64,000 nucleotides of DNA from Anagrus nilaparvatae (Eukaryota > Arthropoda > Insecta > Hymenoptera > Mymaridae): contig JAKSXM010000247.1 in the NCBI GenBank assembly GCA_022575985.1, positions 6,409,501-6,473,500 on the forward strand, written 5' to 3'. A program made the translations under genes and the position numbers. Numbering within the stretch: position 1 is the stretch's first letter; each line of letters begins with the position of its first letter. The notes beneath the pieces were generated by a model. The model was not told the origin of the DNA. It did no database searches and saw nothing but the letters and a program-made list of their open reading frames with translations. Below, piece after piece: positions 44,123 through 55,689 of the stretch.

Positions 44123-44976
44123 TTATGCTCTGTAGTATGTTTTTTTCTGACCTAGATGGCGACCTTGTTCTTCGTGACATTCTGCTACAACTTTTCTTTT
44201 TAAATCTCTTGGGACAACTAATTTCCAATTAATATCTTCTTCACGAATAGCTGCTGTTCTAGGGTCGGGTCTGTAGTAATATAATAGACCCTCGATTATT
44301 TTCCAATCTTTAAATTTGTTTGGAAAGTCTTTGACATCTTTAATACGTTGTAGGTACCATTTATCAGTTAATTTTTCTATTTTTATTGAAGATACTGCAA
44401 CTTCGTTTTTATAATTATCTTCATCTTCTACGTCTTCATAAGCTCTAGAGAGAGCATCTGGGACTACATTGTATTTGCCTTTTCTATGCTGTATCGTGAA
44501 GTCATATTGTTGGAGTTCGAAGGCCCATCTAGCTAACCTACCAGCGGGTCTTTTTTCTCTTGTAGCCATTTCAGAGCTGAATGATCTGTTATAAAAGTAA
44601 ATTTCGTGCCTTCTACGTAGCAACGATATTTTGCAATTGCAAATAGAATTACAAGACATTCCTTCTCTGAAATGTTGCACTCTTTTTCTGTTGTACTTAA
44701 AATTCTACTGGCATACGAAATGACTCGTTCTTCCCCTTCTATGACTTGTAATAATACTGCTCCAAGTCCGGTATTACTAGCGTCAGTTTCGATTATGAAA
44801 GGTTCGTTGAAATCTGGTCTGCCTAAAATTGGCGCTGTTGTCAATTTTACCTTAAAAGTTTCAAAAGAAACTTGAGATTCGCTTGTCCATTTAAATGGGA
44901 CATTACACGTTAATTTTGTTAAAGGTTCAACTATGGCTGCAAATTCGGGAATAAATTTTCTGTACCAAGAGATCAT
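44123..44976 (-). pseudogene. Gypsy RNase H and integrase zinc-finger start, frameshifted
   Basis: 44,533-44,976 carries the connection domain (FIGMISWYRKFIPEF just upstream) and RNase H with the FIIETDASNTGLGAVL block and TDHSALKWL. A one-base change near 44,540 moves to the frame 44,123-44,680, which continues with RLARWAFELQQYDF, HRKGKYNVVPDALSR and then the integrase histidines (CHEEQGRHLGQKKTYYRA). It stops at a TAA (44,123-44,125), six bases before the P-element target duplication. The domain order and motifs are unmistakable for gypsy pol. Confidence 0.9.
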
Positions 44977-45979
44977 GCCTATGAAACGCTGTACTTTTCG
45001 TTTGGTTTTTGGTACAGGGTACTCAATTACTGGTTTATTTTATCTGGGTCTGGTTGAGTACCATTTTCATCGATTAAAAATCCTAAATATTTTACTTGGG
45101 TTTTCCCGAAAAAGCTTTTAGACCGATTTATTGTAAAATTTGCCTTGTTTAACCTTTCAATCACTATTTTAAGCCAGTGTAGGTGCTGTTCCCAAGTTAA
45201 AGTTGCTTGGCCATAACGTAAGGAGCCATTTTTGGGGTTATAATCATCTGTATAGCCCTTTGAAATGTTGCAGGCGCCCCCTTCAGGCCAAAAGGCATAC
45301 GAACATATTCAAAAATGCATTTACCTAGTACGACAAACGCTGTAAGGTGTCTACATTGCTCGGCAACTGGAATTTGGTTGAAAGCTTGAGAAAGGTCCAA
45401 AGTGCTAATGTAGCGTGCTTCCTGTAGCTTGTTAAGCATCTGGTCCATATTAGGGAACGGGAATGCATCTCCTTTAGACACTTTATTGAGCTTCCTGTAG
45501 TCTATGCTCATACGATACTTTGTGATTGGCTGATGATTTTCATCAACCACTTCTGTTCGAACCATCACTACTGGGGATGCCCATTCACTTTTCGATGGTT
45601 TTATAACGCCTTTTTTGAGAAGTTTATCGACTTCTTTGTGCATTTCTTTTTCTACTGCTGGTGATACTGGATAGCATCGTTGACGAATAGGCTGCGCGTC
45701 GCCTACATCAATGAAATGCTCACACAAATTAGTACATCCTAGTTCACCATCTTCATACGGAATTAAATCATCTAGTAGTTTATTTAATTGATCTATTTGT
45801 TCTCGAGTTGGTTGTTTTAAACCTACATCACCAACATCGAGTCCTACTGAAGCTACGTCAACATTAACTTTGCCATTATAACCTTCAACTTCTATAGAGT
45901 TGTCTCTAGCAGTTAAGACGACATTAAATAATCTAAAGAAATCTGCGCCAAGAATGCAGCTATTATAAAGGTTAGGCAT
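44977..45979 (-). pseudogene. Gypsy reverse transcriptase lacking the YxDD box
   Basis: The open part 45,197-45,979 begins with the protease end (CILGADFF). It carries the primer-grip and fingers region (VDKLLKKGVIKPSKSEWASP), YRMSIDYRKLN, the catalytic STLDLSQAFNQIPV and MPFGLKGAPATFQR. Right after APYV the frame ends (stop at 45,197). The sequence resumes in another frame with WEQHLHWL and then the YLGFLIDENG block, stopping again near 45,050. The 10-15 residues between, which hold the YxDD catalytic pair, are gone. The enzyme is therefore dead twice over: by deletion of its active site and by frameshift. Confidence 0.88.
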
Positions 45980-45984
45980 AATTA

Positions 45985-46290
45985 TAACCTCTACTTTTTT
46001 CGTGCAACTACCTACTGTAAAATCGAGAGTAGTCGCGTTAAGTAAGCTACCCGGACGCCACCTCCTATGTACGTTTTTAAATCAACGCCCGCTGCCTTGG
46101 CAATTTCTAAACCTATTGGTCCTAGTATAGTGCGAGCAGAACCGGAATCTAACAATGATTTCACTTCCTGGCCTTGTATTTTGACCCTAAGCCACCAACG
46201 GGAAGAAAATTCTTCCGTAATTGCGAAACATTCTGTAATATTTCATTTATGAATTGGCTCATGAATTCTTCGCTAGGTCTGGTTGAGTCC
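45985..46290 (-). pseudogene. Gypsy aspartic protease, frameshifted
   Basis: A minus-strand frame without a start codon contains RVKIQGQEVKSLLDSGSART, with the catalytic DSG at about 46,141-46,149. GPIGLEIAKAAGVDLK and a glycine-rich GGGVRVAY follow. The frame changes near 46,060 before entering the RT-containing frame. Size and motif fit a retropepsin-like protease that would process the polyprotein. Confidence 0.75.
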
Positions 46291-46339
46291 TGCTGGTCTA
46301 GGGGAGGAGTAGGGACCACTACACTCCCCTGCGCTTGTT

Positions 46340-48203
46340 TTTTTCAACACAGGCTGGTATCGGGCAGTTATTCTTGGTATATCCAGGCTTTCGACACCAG
46401 TAACATTTTAAAATAAGTTCTTTAGTACATTCTGCTCGTCTGTGACCTTCTTTGTTGCAATTAGGGCATATTATTGGCCTATCAGGTTTTTTCTTGTTTT
46501 GTGACTCGTTTAAGCCATTTGTTGGGTTATTACTTTTGTTATCTTGACCACTTGCCTGCCTATTATTATTATTAGTATATGAGCTGTTATTGTCATTGTT
46601 ATAAGTACTTCTATTATTATATGCAGTTTGCCCATTATTATTACGGTTGTAAGTATTCTGGATTTGATAATTTTGATTATTATTCCAGTTTTGTTTTCCA
46701 CGCTATGGATATTTTCTTACTGCGTATCTAGGTTTTTCAGATTCTTCTGAATATTCAGACTCAGACTTTTTTCTGATTCTTGCATCACTACCTGTTCGAA
46801 TTTCTATTACGCAAAGAGCAGATTCTTGCATAATTGCAGCTACTTGCACTGCTAGTGCATTAACATCGACTGCATTATTTTCAACTGCGCATGCATTAGT
46901 GATATTTTGCTTATTAGGGCTTAGTGTGTAGGCTGAGTCTGGTAATAATGACTGATCTTTTGACGGTGGTGGCCTATAAACTGATGTGGCTGCTTTAATA
47001 GAATCTTCAGCCTCAATGGTTGCTATAAATTCTTTGATTGTACTATATCTTACGCTATAGAGTTTTTCTTTCATCTGTGGTTTCAGATTTTTATATAGCA
47101 CATCTAATATTCTTCTTTATGAAATGGCTGGTTGAAACTTTTTGGCTATGGCTAAAAGTTTAAACATATACGTTCGAACTTCTTCGCCTTCGCCTTGTGT
47201 TCTATTTAGAAGTTCTGACTAATTTTTGCTGAAAGTCAGCACCCGCCCCAAAATGGCTTATTGTATCGTTGTAAAAATCTTGCCAACAAGTCCATTCGTC
47301 GTACATCGCTGAATACCATAGCTTAGCGACGTCTATAAAAAGTTCTGGTAAAGCTAATAAAAGCTCATCTTCTGACAAATTTACCAGTGCTGCTTTTCTT
47401 AAAATTTCATCTAAGAAGTCTTCTATGCTTCTTGAGCCATCTCCACTGAATTTAATGTTCCATCTTCTTACGATGTCGCTAATATCTTTAACTCTGGTAA
47501 GCTATGTTGTACCAAATTCATCGTGGCTCAAACTTGGTATTTGACTTCTTCTAGTTGAGCTTAAAACTGGATTTCCAGTTCCTTCTCCCCCTCTATGTGG
47601 AACGTGAAGGGAACTTGAAAAGTCCTGATTATCTAACTAGTTTTGATAAATAGTTGACCTTCTATTATCTTGGTCCCTAGTAGTTACAAAGCCTATTGAC
47701 CTTCTGTTCTGCAATTGACCTGTATTCTGAATGACTGTTTGAGGATTTTTTTCCAAGTCTTCAGTAACTCTATTTTGCAATTGCTCATCATCTTCTGTAG
47801 TTTTTGATGATGAGGTAGTGTTAAGGTCTGCTAGCGAATCAGCTGCTATTCTTGTTGCTACTTCCTTAAGTTGAGATTGTCGTAAGTCGTCAATCTCTTC
47901 TGCGGGTATGTCTATGTTTTCTAAGAAATCGTTGGGGTTATATGAACCTAATAAATTATTTTGTAGGGCCGACATATTAATATAAACTTTTTCCCTATCT
48001 TTCATTTTTAATTCCGCTAATAGGTCTCTAATTTTTTCTGCTGGTAGCGCGTATATCCAGCAAGAAATTCTAGCTAACAGGTTTTGATTATTAGATTCGG
48101 GAGAGTTAGGGTCAATACTAATTATTTCGCTATTGGAGGATATGCTTGCGTTAATGTTTTGCTCTTGGTCTCGCCTGGTTTCACTTCTTAGTTTTGGAGG
48201 CAT
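46340..48203 (-). pseudogene. Gypsy gag, several frame breaks
   Basis: The frame starts at the ATG 48,203 (MPPKLRSETRRD), with an acidic-polar N-terminus to 47,637. A change of frame leads to the capsid-like segment at about 47,240-47,470 (FSGDGSRSIEDFL, LWYSAMYDEWTCWQDFY). 46,703-47,101 holds the late capsid helices. Near 46,400-46,470 there are two zinc knuckles: CPNCNKEGHRRAEC is complete, and CYWCRKPGYTKNNC has Tyr in place of the His ligand. At least three frame changes are needed, so gag is dead. Confidence 0.8.
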
Positions 48204-48458
48204 CTTGTTTTACCTAATTGTAGAAAATTAAAAAAATAAAAAGTTTCTTCTTAGATATCTTGAGATTTTGAAATATTTTTATTTTGAAAAATTTGAGTAT
48301 TTTTTTTTAATATTCTTGATTTAATTTCTTGAGTGATTTGTGAAAAAAAATGTCTTTGATTATTATGCTCTTGAAATATTTAGAAAAAAAAGTTGAGATA
48401 ATAAGGAATTTTTAGTTGTGTTTATAAATTGGGTCAGGATGCCCCTAAAAGACCAAAA
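48204..48458 (-). promoter_or_regulatory. Gypsy leader with primer-binding-site region
   Basis: Directly after the LTR end (48,459) the minus strand reads TTTTGGTCTTTTAGGGGCAT, then CCTGACCC. This is where the tRNA primer site should be. I cannot match it to a specific tRNA 3' end. The rest is an AT-rich leader up to the gag ATG. Confidence 0.5.
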
Positions 48459-50929
48459 TGTTACGTTACAATAAATGTAAAACGCAAAAAAAATTTCGCA
48501 AAAACGCAATATAAAAAATACAACTGTGTTAAAAATCAACGACCTAATATGTATGGCCTTATAATTGGCTAAATTCGCTTTATATCGCACTGAAATATAA
48601 AAATAGAACAAAAAATAAATATAATATTTTTAATGGAAATGTCCATATACCATTGATTCTCTTAATATTAAGTAAGTTTATTACAAAAAATTTTATTGCT
48701 AGCTTAAATATTAAAAAAATATGAATTGTTCGCAGAATACTGAGTATTAATGATGCTTTAAAAAATTTCTAAGTCGTGTGACATTTGTAGGGTTTTTCAC
48801 CACTGTAAAACGTAGTAAATTTCGCTAAATTTGTTTTTTAAAAAAATTTTCAAACCAAAAAATGGGAATAAAAATTTATTTATCAGCCCTAAAATTTTAT
48901 TATTAAGCTTTTTCTCAAAATTAAAGCTGAAAAAATAATTTATTTTTTGAGGTTATAAAGCTTTTATATTAAATAAAATATGAAAATTAGAAGTCGAAAA
49001 ATTATTTGCTTGGGTTTGAACCGGAAAAAACGAAAAAATTTGATTCTTAAGCTTTTTTAAATTTTCAAAACCAAAGAATAAAAATACTCAGTTTCTGTAT
49101 CCAAAATGATAATAATTAATTATATGTTTATATAGTATACAGTTTGTATATAAAAAATAATAAAAATATTAAATGTTTTTTAACTAAAGTATAATTATAT
49201 AATGAAAAAAATATAACTTATTAGCTAAACTTAAGTAGTATAATATAAATCATATAATATTTTGTTTTTACCTAATCTCAAGTTTATTATACGATGCCAC
49301 TCAAATTTTTTAAAATTAAAAATTAGAGAAAAAAATAAAAGACTTGGGTTTGTCTATACATCTATGAAAAAAAATGTTCTAATTTTTTACTAAGTTCTTT
49401 TTTTTGAAGAAAAAAAAATTTACCTATTTATTATGTAAACTAGAGTAAAATTATAGTTTACTTACTTTATTTACCAAATAAAATTTTAGGTTAATAAATA
49501 GCTAGTTAAATTCTTAAAAAAAATTAAAGAATTGAGTAAGTACCTGAAAAAATTAAACTGGCTCGGAGAGCGCTTCTTCAACTTCGAAAAAATTCTAAAA
49601 TTTTACTTTACAGCTTCCGTAGTAAAAAAAATTTTTTTCGATTTTTAAAAACTTTAGCCATATTATATTATTATTATTATTATTCAGTTTATTTTGCCAT
49701 GAAAAAAATTAGTACACTCTTTTACAATTGTTTTATAAGTTAATACAATATAATAAAAATTCTTTAAAATACAATAATTCAAATTGAAATAAATTAAAAG
49801 TCAACAACAATCTGTCAGTAGTAAATAGTTAAAATTAATAAACGAATTTAAAATATATATAACAATAAGCATAAATTTACCAAAGGGGTGAGTTTAATTG
49901 CTTAATTAAGGGATGCCATGTGATGCTAAAGGGTTAATATTATTTAAATTTATAATACTAATACCTTTTCAACAACTGCTACTGTAATAACCTGAAAACG
50001 ATTTAAAAACTGGGAACTTGAGGTTAGGTTATTTATAAAAAAGCTGAACATATAATTTTATTTAAATAATAAAAAGATATTATTTATTGTATCATGGGAT
50101 GAACCATAAAGGAAAGAAGAAATATTATATAATTACAAAAGAATTCGCGGGCTGCAGCGCGCATGATTAAATAAATATGGCTGATGGCCTAGAAATAATT
50201 TTTTAAGCTCATTAAATGTAGCACGTGACGCGCTTATCTTCGATTATCACAAAGGGTTAAATTGGATTTATGTGCATACAAGTGCATAAGAAATATTTAA
50301 TATAATAAAAAATTTATAAAAAAATTACCTTGTGATAATCGATACTAATCGCGCACGCACTATGAAAATTATGTACGTTAATTATACACACGAATCACAC
50401 ACGCACATTCGTTTAATTACTTTTTCGCAATTATTATAGCCTCGCTGTGGCTTTTACAAAATAATAATTATAAAGAAATAATATAAATATTTTACAAAAG
50501 AAACCTGTGATCACTTTATTAATTGATAATAATTTTTACCTTAAGGATTTGGAGCTTCTGATTTATAATAAAAGAAATAAAGTTAGTCTTAAAATAAAGA
50601 CTTTAATTTTTATGTTTCTTTATCCTATCGACACTAAATTCTCACTTATTAATAAAAAATAACTTGTTCATATGACTTTAATTTAAAAAAACTAAAGAAC
50701 TATTAATGATATAGAAAACTAGTTTAGTTATATAAAAAATTAATTAATTATCGCTAATAATAGAATACTAATTTCGGAGTTATAAAAATGTGCTCTTGTT
50801 GCTTTGTAGTCTAAAACGACAGTGACGATCATCGTGCGCGGGGGAAAAATGCTTCATGCGAGCGCCGCAAGCCGCGGGCTCTTTCTTTTTTACTTTACAA
50901 CGCGGCAATATTTAATATTCTGCGTTACA
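48459..50929 (-). repeat. Putative gypsy 5' LTR (up to 2.47 kb)
   Basis: The left boundary TGTAACGTAACA (48,459-48,470) ends in CA next to the primer region. The right boundary TGTAACGC at 50,929 matches the LTR start seen after the polypurine tract at 23,648. If both belong to one LTR it is 2.47 kb, long but possible. Alternatively the right part belongs to a separate repeat (see copies A and C). Only about 340 bp can be compared with the 3' LTR. Confidence 0.45.
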
Positions 50930-51390
50930 GTGGCAGTTATTGTATGCAAAACTTTTAAAAAATTCATGCTGTAATAAATAAATCATAGTGACGTCATTGC
51001 TGAATAGAAGATGGAATTTGGCGCGGGTTTATACCACCCCCCCCCCCCCCAAAAATCATACGAACTTGGGCTTGTTTCTTCTTCCTCGACATCTTAGCCG
51101 GTTCGGCGCGCGCAGTTCTTCACCGTTCTACCACCATAAGCAAGTACGCTTTTTATGTGTGTAAAGGTAAAAGAAGAGGGGACCAAGCACCGAGAAAAAG
51201 TGATCAGGCCGCACTCTACGCGCATTTAAAACGACGCAAAATAGAAATTTTCAGTGATAGCAGCCACCTCAAGAAACAAAATTTTGTCGGCTGCTCGCTT
51301 TATTAAAGATAAGTTTTGTTTAAAAAATTAGTATATGTTTTGTGTTTAAATCAACTTAAATATTACACATGCTTTTAAAATTAATTTTTA
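50590..51390 (-). repeat. LTR-related repeat, copy C
   Basis: Near-identical to copy A (22,550-23,303) from 50,640 to 51,390, including the poly(C) run and TTATACCACC block. To the left it also matches copy B as far as about 50,590. Confidence 0.8.
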
Positions 51391-51970
51391 TTTTTAAAGT
51401 ATCTGTTTTGAAATTATATAGTCAATATTAATTTCATTTTGCATATATAAACTACATATTTAATATATCTAAACTATTTTGAGTTGAATACAAGTATATT
51501 ATTATTACATTCTTTTTTATTAAATTCAAATTTTTATGCAAAACATAAATATATATTGTTTAAAATTTTGTAAAAAAAAAACTTAATAAATTAGTACAGG
51601 AGCTGCTCATGTGTGGTATGTTTGTCAAGTTATTAAAACTTAATACTTTAATTGAAAGTTTTTAAAATTTTTTATATTAAATTTTTAAAATGAAATTAAT
51701 TTTAAAAAAAAATATCTACATAACATAAAAAAAAAAAAATTTTTTTTTTTTTGCTAAAATGTGTAAAATTTTTACATTAACTTTAAAATATCTTATCAAT
51801 CTATCATGTTATTTTAAATTTTTAATTGCTATTTTATGTAAAATTTTCATATTTTCAGTATTGCTATTTTATAAAAATAAAATATAATTTTTTTTTAATT
51901 AATACTAATATCTTAAGCATTGTTTTGAGTTATTATTAATTAATTTGATATTACATAGGTTGAACAACCT
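51391..51970. other. AT-rich DNA, no gene seen
   Basis: Homopolymer-rich; no supported frame or repeat. Confidence 0.4.
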
Positions 51971-51976
51971 TTTAAT

Positions 51977-52084
51977 TCATTTGGCTTTCAACTTGCTGAA
52001 ATCGAGTGGATCTACTGCACCAGCTAGCATGTTATCTGGGGCTTGAATGGACTTTAAACAAATAAAATATTTTTGCCACACTTC
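51977..52084 (-). CDS. Unidentified C-terminal coding exon
   Basis: The minus-strand stretch ends with a TGA at 51,977-51,979. It reads as a normal-complexity protein end (EVWQKYFICLKSIQAPDNML, then AGAVDPLDFSKLKAK), unlike anything else in the AT-rich surroundings. An AG at 52,085-52,086 could be a splice acceptor in the right phase; further upstream the frame meets a stop at about 52,097. I do not recognise the family. It could be the last exon of a host gene next to ALG1, or a fragment of one. No upstream exon was found between 52.1 and 53.1 kb. Confidence 0.4.
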   Translation of the reverse strand, partial: EVWQKYFICLKSIQAPDNMLAGAVDPLDFSKLKAK

Positions 52085-52126
52085 TAGAACTTCTCAACGC
52101 ATTAAAGCATCCATGGGCCTACAGAG

Positions 52127-53133
52127 CATACTGCACCTCAATTATGGCATTTATTTCAAGTCTAAAATTTGCTCAATTCTATTATCTTATAGTAACTTTT
52201 CTATTTTTCCATTTTTGGTTCTATTTTTTTTTTTTTAATAATGTTGCTTAAAATCAAATATTTATTCAAATACTATAACAGCTGGCTTGTAACTTAAACT
52301 CAATTTTTTCTTTTTTTAACACTTTAATTTGTACTTGTATTATTTGTATCTCTCCGTTTACACCCACAATTGTGGAAATTTTGTAGGGTTAATATTATAA
52401 TCGTAACATTTGTTTCATTTTTTTTTTTTGAGAAGAGGGAGATATGAATGGTATTTGTATAGGTAAAATAATTTTTATTTATTTGTTAAATGTGATGTAA
52501 ACAATTTATCGTGTAAAAGAGGGGTGCTAAAAATCACTGTATTTTTACTTCATAACTATTTGCTACGTTACCCCTACCTTGTCAGATTGACATAGAATTA
52601 AACTCAAACTACAATGTAAAAATTGTGTTAAAATTTTGCTTCAAAGCTAAGCTATTATGCTGAAGCTTTATTTACTTTTCACTTTTTATTTGAGGAAAGG
52701 GAGAGTGTCTAGTTCAACTTGTTGAACTACTCTAAGCAAAATTTTTATATTGGGTTAAGGTTCTATTTGCTGAACTTTAAAAGAAAAACTTGTTAAACTA
52801 TAATGATATTTATCTGTGGTACATTCTCAAATTATAATAAGATAAATGTCATTATTGACTGTGTAGTGTGATCTGAGATGAATTAACTTATATCTAAGGA
52901 CTTTATTTTACTTAAGTTACCATATTTTATCATTAATTATTCAGTGAACCAAGTTTAAACCAAGTTTAAACAAATACCATACTCTGAAAAAATAATGTTA
53001 CAAAATAAAAACATTTTTTGATATATTTCTCATTTTATTATAAGTTGCAAATTATAAAAAAAAATAGCCTTGGTATTGAGAATATCTCTCAAAATTCTTA
53101 TATACCCTCTAAGTCCATCAAATTTATCAAGTG
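52127..53133. other. Intergenic AT-rich DNA
   Basis: No supported gene. It lies between the unknown coding fragment and the ALG1 stop codon and may contain the ALG1 polyadenylation region. Confidence 0.4.
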
Positions 53134-53341
53134 TTAAAAATTAGGTAAAACTATATTGCACCAATTTTCGTGCCACCTATTTTTTTGGAATATTGTAAGT
53201 TTATTTTTGAATTTTTTTAATAAAATTTTTTGTGCCTCATTGTTGGGAAAATTGGTAAACCAAGATTTCATTAGATTAGCTAATTCTTGTTTGTCTTCAA
53301 AAACAAAACTATTTTCATTATGTTGGACAAGCTCGTATAAG
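53134..53341 (-). CDS. ALG1: ALG1 mannosyltransferase, last exon
   Basis: After the TTTTTATTTTTAG acceptor it reads YELVQHNENSFVFEDKQELA, an FPNNEAQKILLKKF stretch and RWHENWCNIVLPNF before TAA (53,134-53,136). Position by position this resembles the C-terminus of chitobiosyldiphosphodolichol beta-mannosyltransferase (Alg1, GT33), including the RWHENW end. The first base completes a cysteine codon split across the intron. The frame is intact. The larger open frame on the opposite strand is a shadow. Confidence 0.9.
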
Positions 53342-53408
53342 CTAAAAATAAAAATGCTTTACAATTTTATAAATTCAAGTTTATTTAAAAATTAAACTAT
53401 TTACTAAC

Positions 53409-53523
53409 CAATCAAAATTTAATGCACATACTGGAAGCCCGCAACCAAACATATCTATCACTTTCATTGGTAAGTCAAGACCACTAGAAGAAGAATGCAA
53501 ACTTACTCCTAAGTCTGCACATG
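53409..53523 (-). CDS. ALG1: ALG1 mannosyltransferase, penultimate exon
   Basis: Encodes [20 protein letters not shown] and [17 protein letters not shown], the signature GT-B nucleotide-sugar binding segment of Alg1. The acceptor TTTAAG and donor TG|GTTAGTA give phases that match both neighbours. Alg1 sits on the cytosolic face of the ER and adds the first mannose from GDP-mannose to GlcNAc2-PP-dolichol in N-glycan precursor assembly. Confidence 0.93.
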
Positions 53524-53602
53524 CTTAAATTTTGTTTAATATTCAATTACTAGATCTTGATATAATAAACATTAATAAAATTAATATATTAAAAAGACAA
53601 AC

Positions 53603-53779
53603 CAATAATTTTTGGATAGTCTTCGCTTTTCAACCAAGGTGTAATTACTGTTATATGCTTCCACATTTTGTTTTTAATTATAGCTTTATAGAAATCCTTT
53701 AATGGCCCCTTTCCAGTTATTATGCATATTAAATCAGGAAGATTCAAATGTTTATAAGTTACTAAATCTTGTTCATAAT
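53603..53779 (-). CDS. ALG1: ALG1 mannosyltransferase, third-last exon
   Basis: Encodes LPDLICIITGKGPLKDFY and HITVITPWLKSEDYPKIIG, the start of the C-terminal Rossmann domain of Alg1. The exon is 177 bp, with TTATGTTTTAG acceptor and G|GTTTGTC donor, in phase with the next exon. The preceding exons (membrane anchor and N-terminal domain) are not visible up to the right edge. They lie beyond the 8.1-kb transposon that begins 386 bp upstream, so that insertion is either in an ALG1 intron or the gene is a partial copy. Confidence 0.92.
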
Positions 53780-54155
53780 CTAAAACATAAATAATAATAA
53801 ATATAAAAATTTATAATTTTAAGTAAACATTCAGTAGTCTAGAAATCATTAAATTTTTTATTTTCATTATCATGCCAGATATTTAGAATAAATTTCTTAC
53901 ACGGTATTTGTCCTTAGTAAATGTACAAATTAGAAACCTAGCTTCTTCAGATAACTAAACTCACCCTGAAATTTTCCAATAGGACTTGCCCCCCCCCTGG
54001 ATCACTCTAGCTTTTATTATTCCCAAGAAAAGTTACCTAAGGTTACAAAAATTTATCTAAAAATTTATATTTGCATTAGCGATATGCTTCCCTTGAACAT
54101 CCATTCTTAGATTTCTGGAGAAAAATTCTTTGTACTTCATTAAATTTATATATAT
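53780..54155. other. ALG1 intron or upstream DNA
   Basis: AT-rich with a short GC patch (CCCCCCCCTGG near 53,990). I find no exon that would continue ALG1 upstream. Confidence 0.4.
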
Positions 54156-54164
54156 CTATATCTT
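54156..54164. other. 9-bp target-site duplication, left
   Basis: CTATATCTT, identical to 62,295-62,303. Confidence 0.85.
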
Positions 54165-54576
54165 AGCTCAAAGAACTGGGCCCTCGTTTATATAATTTTT
54201 ATATCAGATGAAAGTACTCAATAAGACCTTTAATTTGGTAGGGTCAGAAGGTCTGTACTCCCTTTCGTTAATTAATTAATCCAAAAATACCTTCGGGGGC
54301 TAAAAGTAGCCCCTGAAAACTTTAAATTAAAATTGCCCAGCTTCATTTTAACTGTTTTTAACGAAAGTGGTACCAATCGTTTGTACTTTGTTTGTACTTT
54401 CAGCCCCCGATACAGTTTTATTAAAAAAATAATTAAATGATAAAAAATTAAAAAATTAATTTTAAAGACCCTCAGAAGCGCGCATCAAAACCACGGTAAT
54501 ATAGAATACAACAAATGTGTCTGCTATAGTGAGAAAATCATTATCATTATAATTAATTATAATTATTAGTAAAATA

Positions 54577-55350
54577 AAAATAATTTGACCTTTTATCGAG
54601 TACAATTTAATTTATTTATTTATTGACGTTTCTACCCCTAGTTCGGGGTCCTTTTCAAAATCTATATAGAAATTTTTAATTAACGACGCGACTTTGACGT
54701 CCGTATGCTTATTGATTACCTATATATATATCCATACTCCGTCGATCAATATCTCATAGATGTCGTTAGTAATATGAATTATTGATTATTTACTTCACCA
54801 ATACAAGCATTACTACTACATATACACAATTTGAAATTTTTATAAATTTAACTGTTAATCTACAAACAATTAAAACTCTGTGATAATAGCTTATTAAGAC
54901 CAATTAATTTTGATTAATATATTAAATAATTTTAAAAATAACTTTCTGTGATATTATGTATATATATATTTTTAATTTTAAACAATGACATACGGTAAAT
55001 ATTCATAATTAATTCACAATTAATCATCTATGTACAAATTAGGTTAATTTCTTTATATATTTTTTTTTACAGATTTTTTAATCAGAAATATTAAAATTTT
55101 ATATAATGACTGGACCCTTTACATCCTAATATTCATGTAATAATAATTTAAAATGTAAGAATTTAAAATTGTCAAATATTTTTATATACTTTGTGTAATA
55201 TTACTAATTAAAAATTTCTATATAGATTTTGAAAAGGACCCCGAACTAGGGGTAGAAACGTCAATAAATAAATAAATTAAATTGTACTCGAAAAAAGGTC
55301 AAATTATTTTTATTTTTCTATTCACTAAACTCGAGTAAAACTTGAAAAAA
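54577..55350. mobile_element. Palindromic insertion in the left arm, ~16-bp direct repeats
   Basis: Inner ends are inverted copies of about 105 bp (AATTTGACCTTTT, TATTTATTGACGTTTCTACC, CCTAGTTCGGGGTCCTTTTC). ATTATAATTATTAGTA occurs on both sides, and the right arm of the host element shows the empty site with one copy. The ACCCCGAACTAGGGGTAGAA then ACGTCAATAAATAAATAAA end resembles Penelope-like tails. The 16-bp duplication and head-to-head arrangement also fit that group, but no reverse transcriptase is present. Confidence 0.6.
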
Positions 55351-55689
55351 TTATAATTATTAGTATAAAAAACTTATATCAATTAAAAAAACTAATATCT
55401 AGCTATTAATCATCTTTGATTTAATTAAAAATCTTAAATTTTCGCCTTTTGGGAACGAACAGATGAACGTTACAATCTTGTGTTTGTGAGTTTCAGAAGC
55501 AATGTTTGATATGAAATAAATCAATTAAATAAAGAATAGGTATTATGAAATTTAAATTTAAAAAGATTAACTAATATAAAAAAAAGGGAAACAAAGTAGG
55601 TAAGTTTAATTGTCAAGTACATAATTATTAACAAAAAAATATATAAATATAGATAGTCCATATGATAAATAAATGCTTTATTATTAAAT

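Larger units (their letters stand above)
44110..50929 (-). mobile_element. Gypsy retrotransposon, 5' half (LTR, gag, protease, RT, RNase H)
   Basis: The minus-strand order LTR - leader - gag - CCHC - protease - reverse transcriptase - RNase H - integrase start is the Ty3/gypsy arrangement. The 3' half is at 23,309-25,522 across the P element. Every domain has at least one break, so this is an old copy. Confidence 0.85.

Noticed and set aside
53156..53395. Plus-strand 79-codon open frame
   Set aside because: It is the shadow of the last ALG1 exon, which gives a far better protein match on the minus strand.
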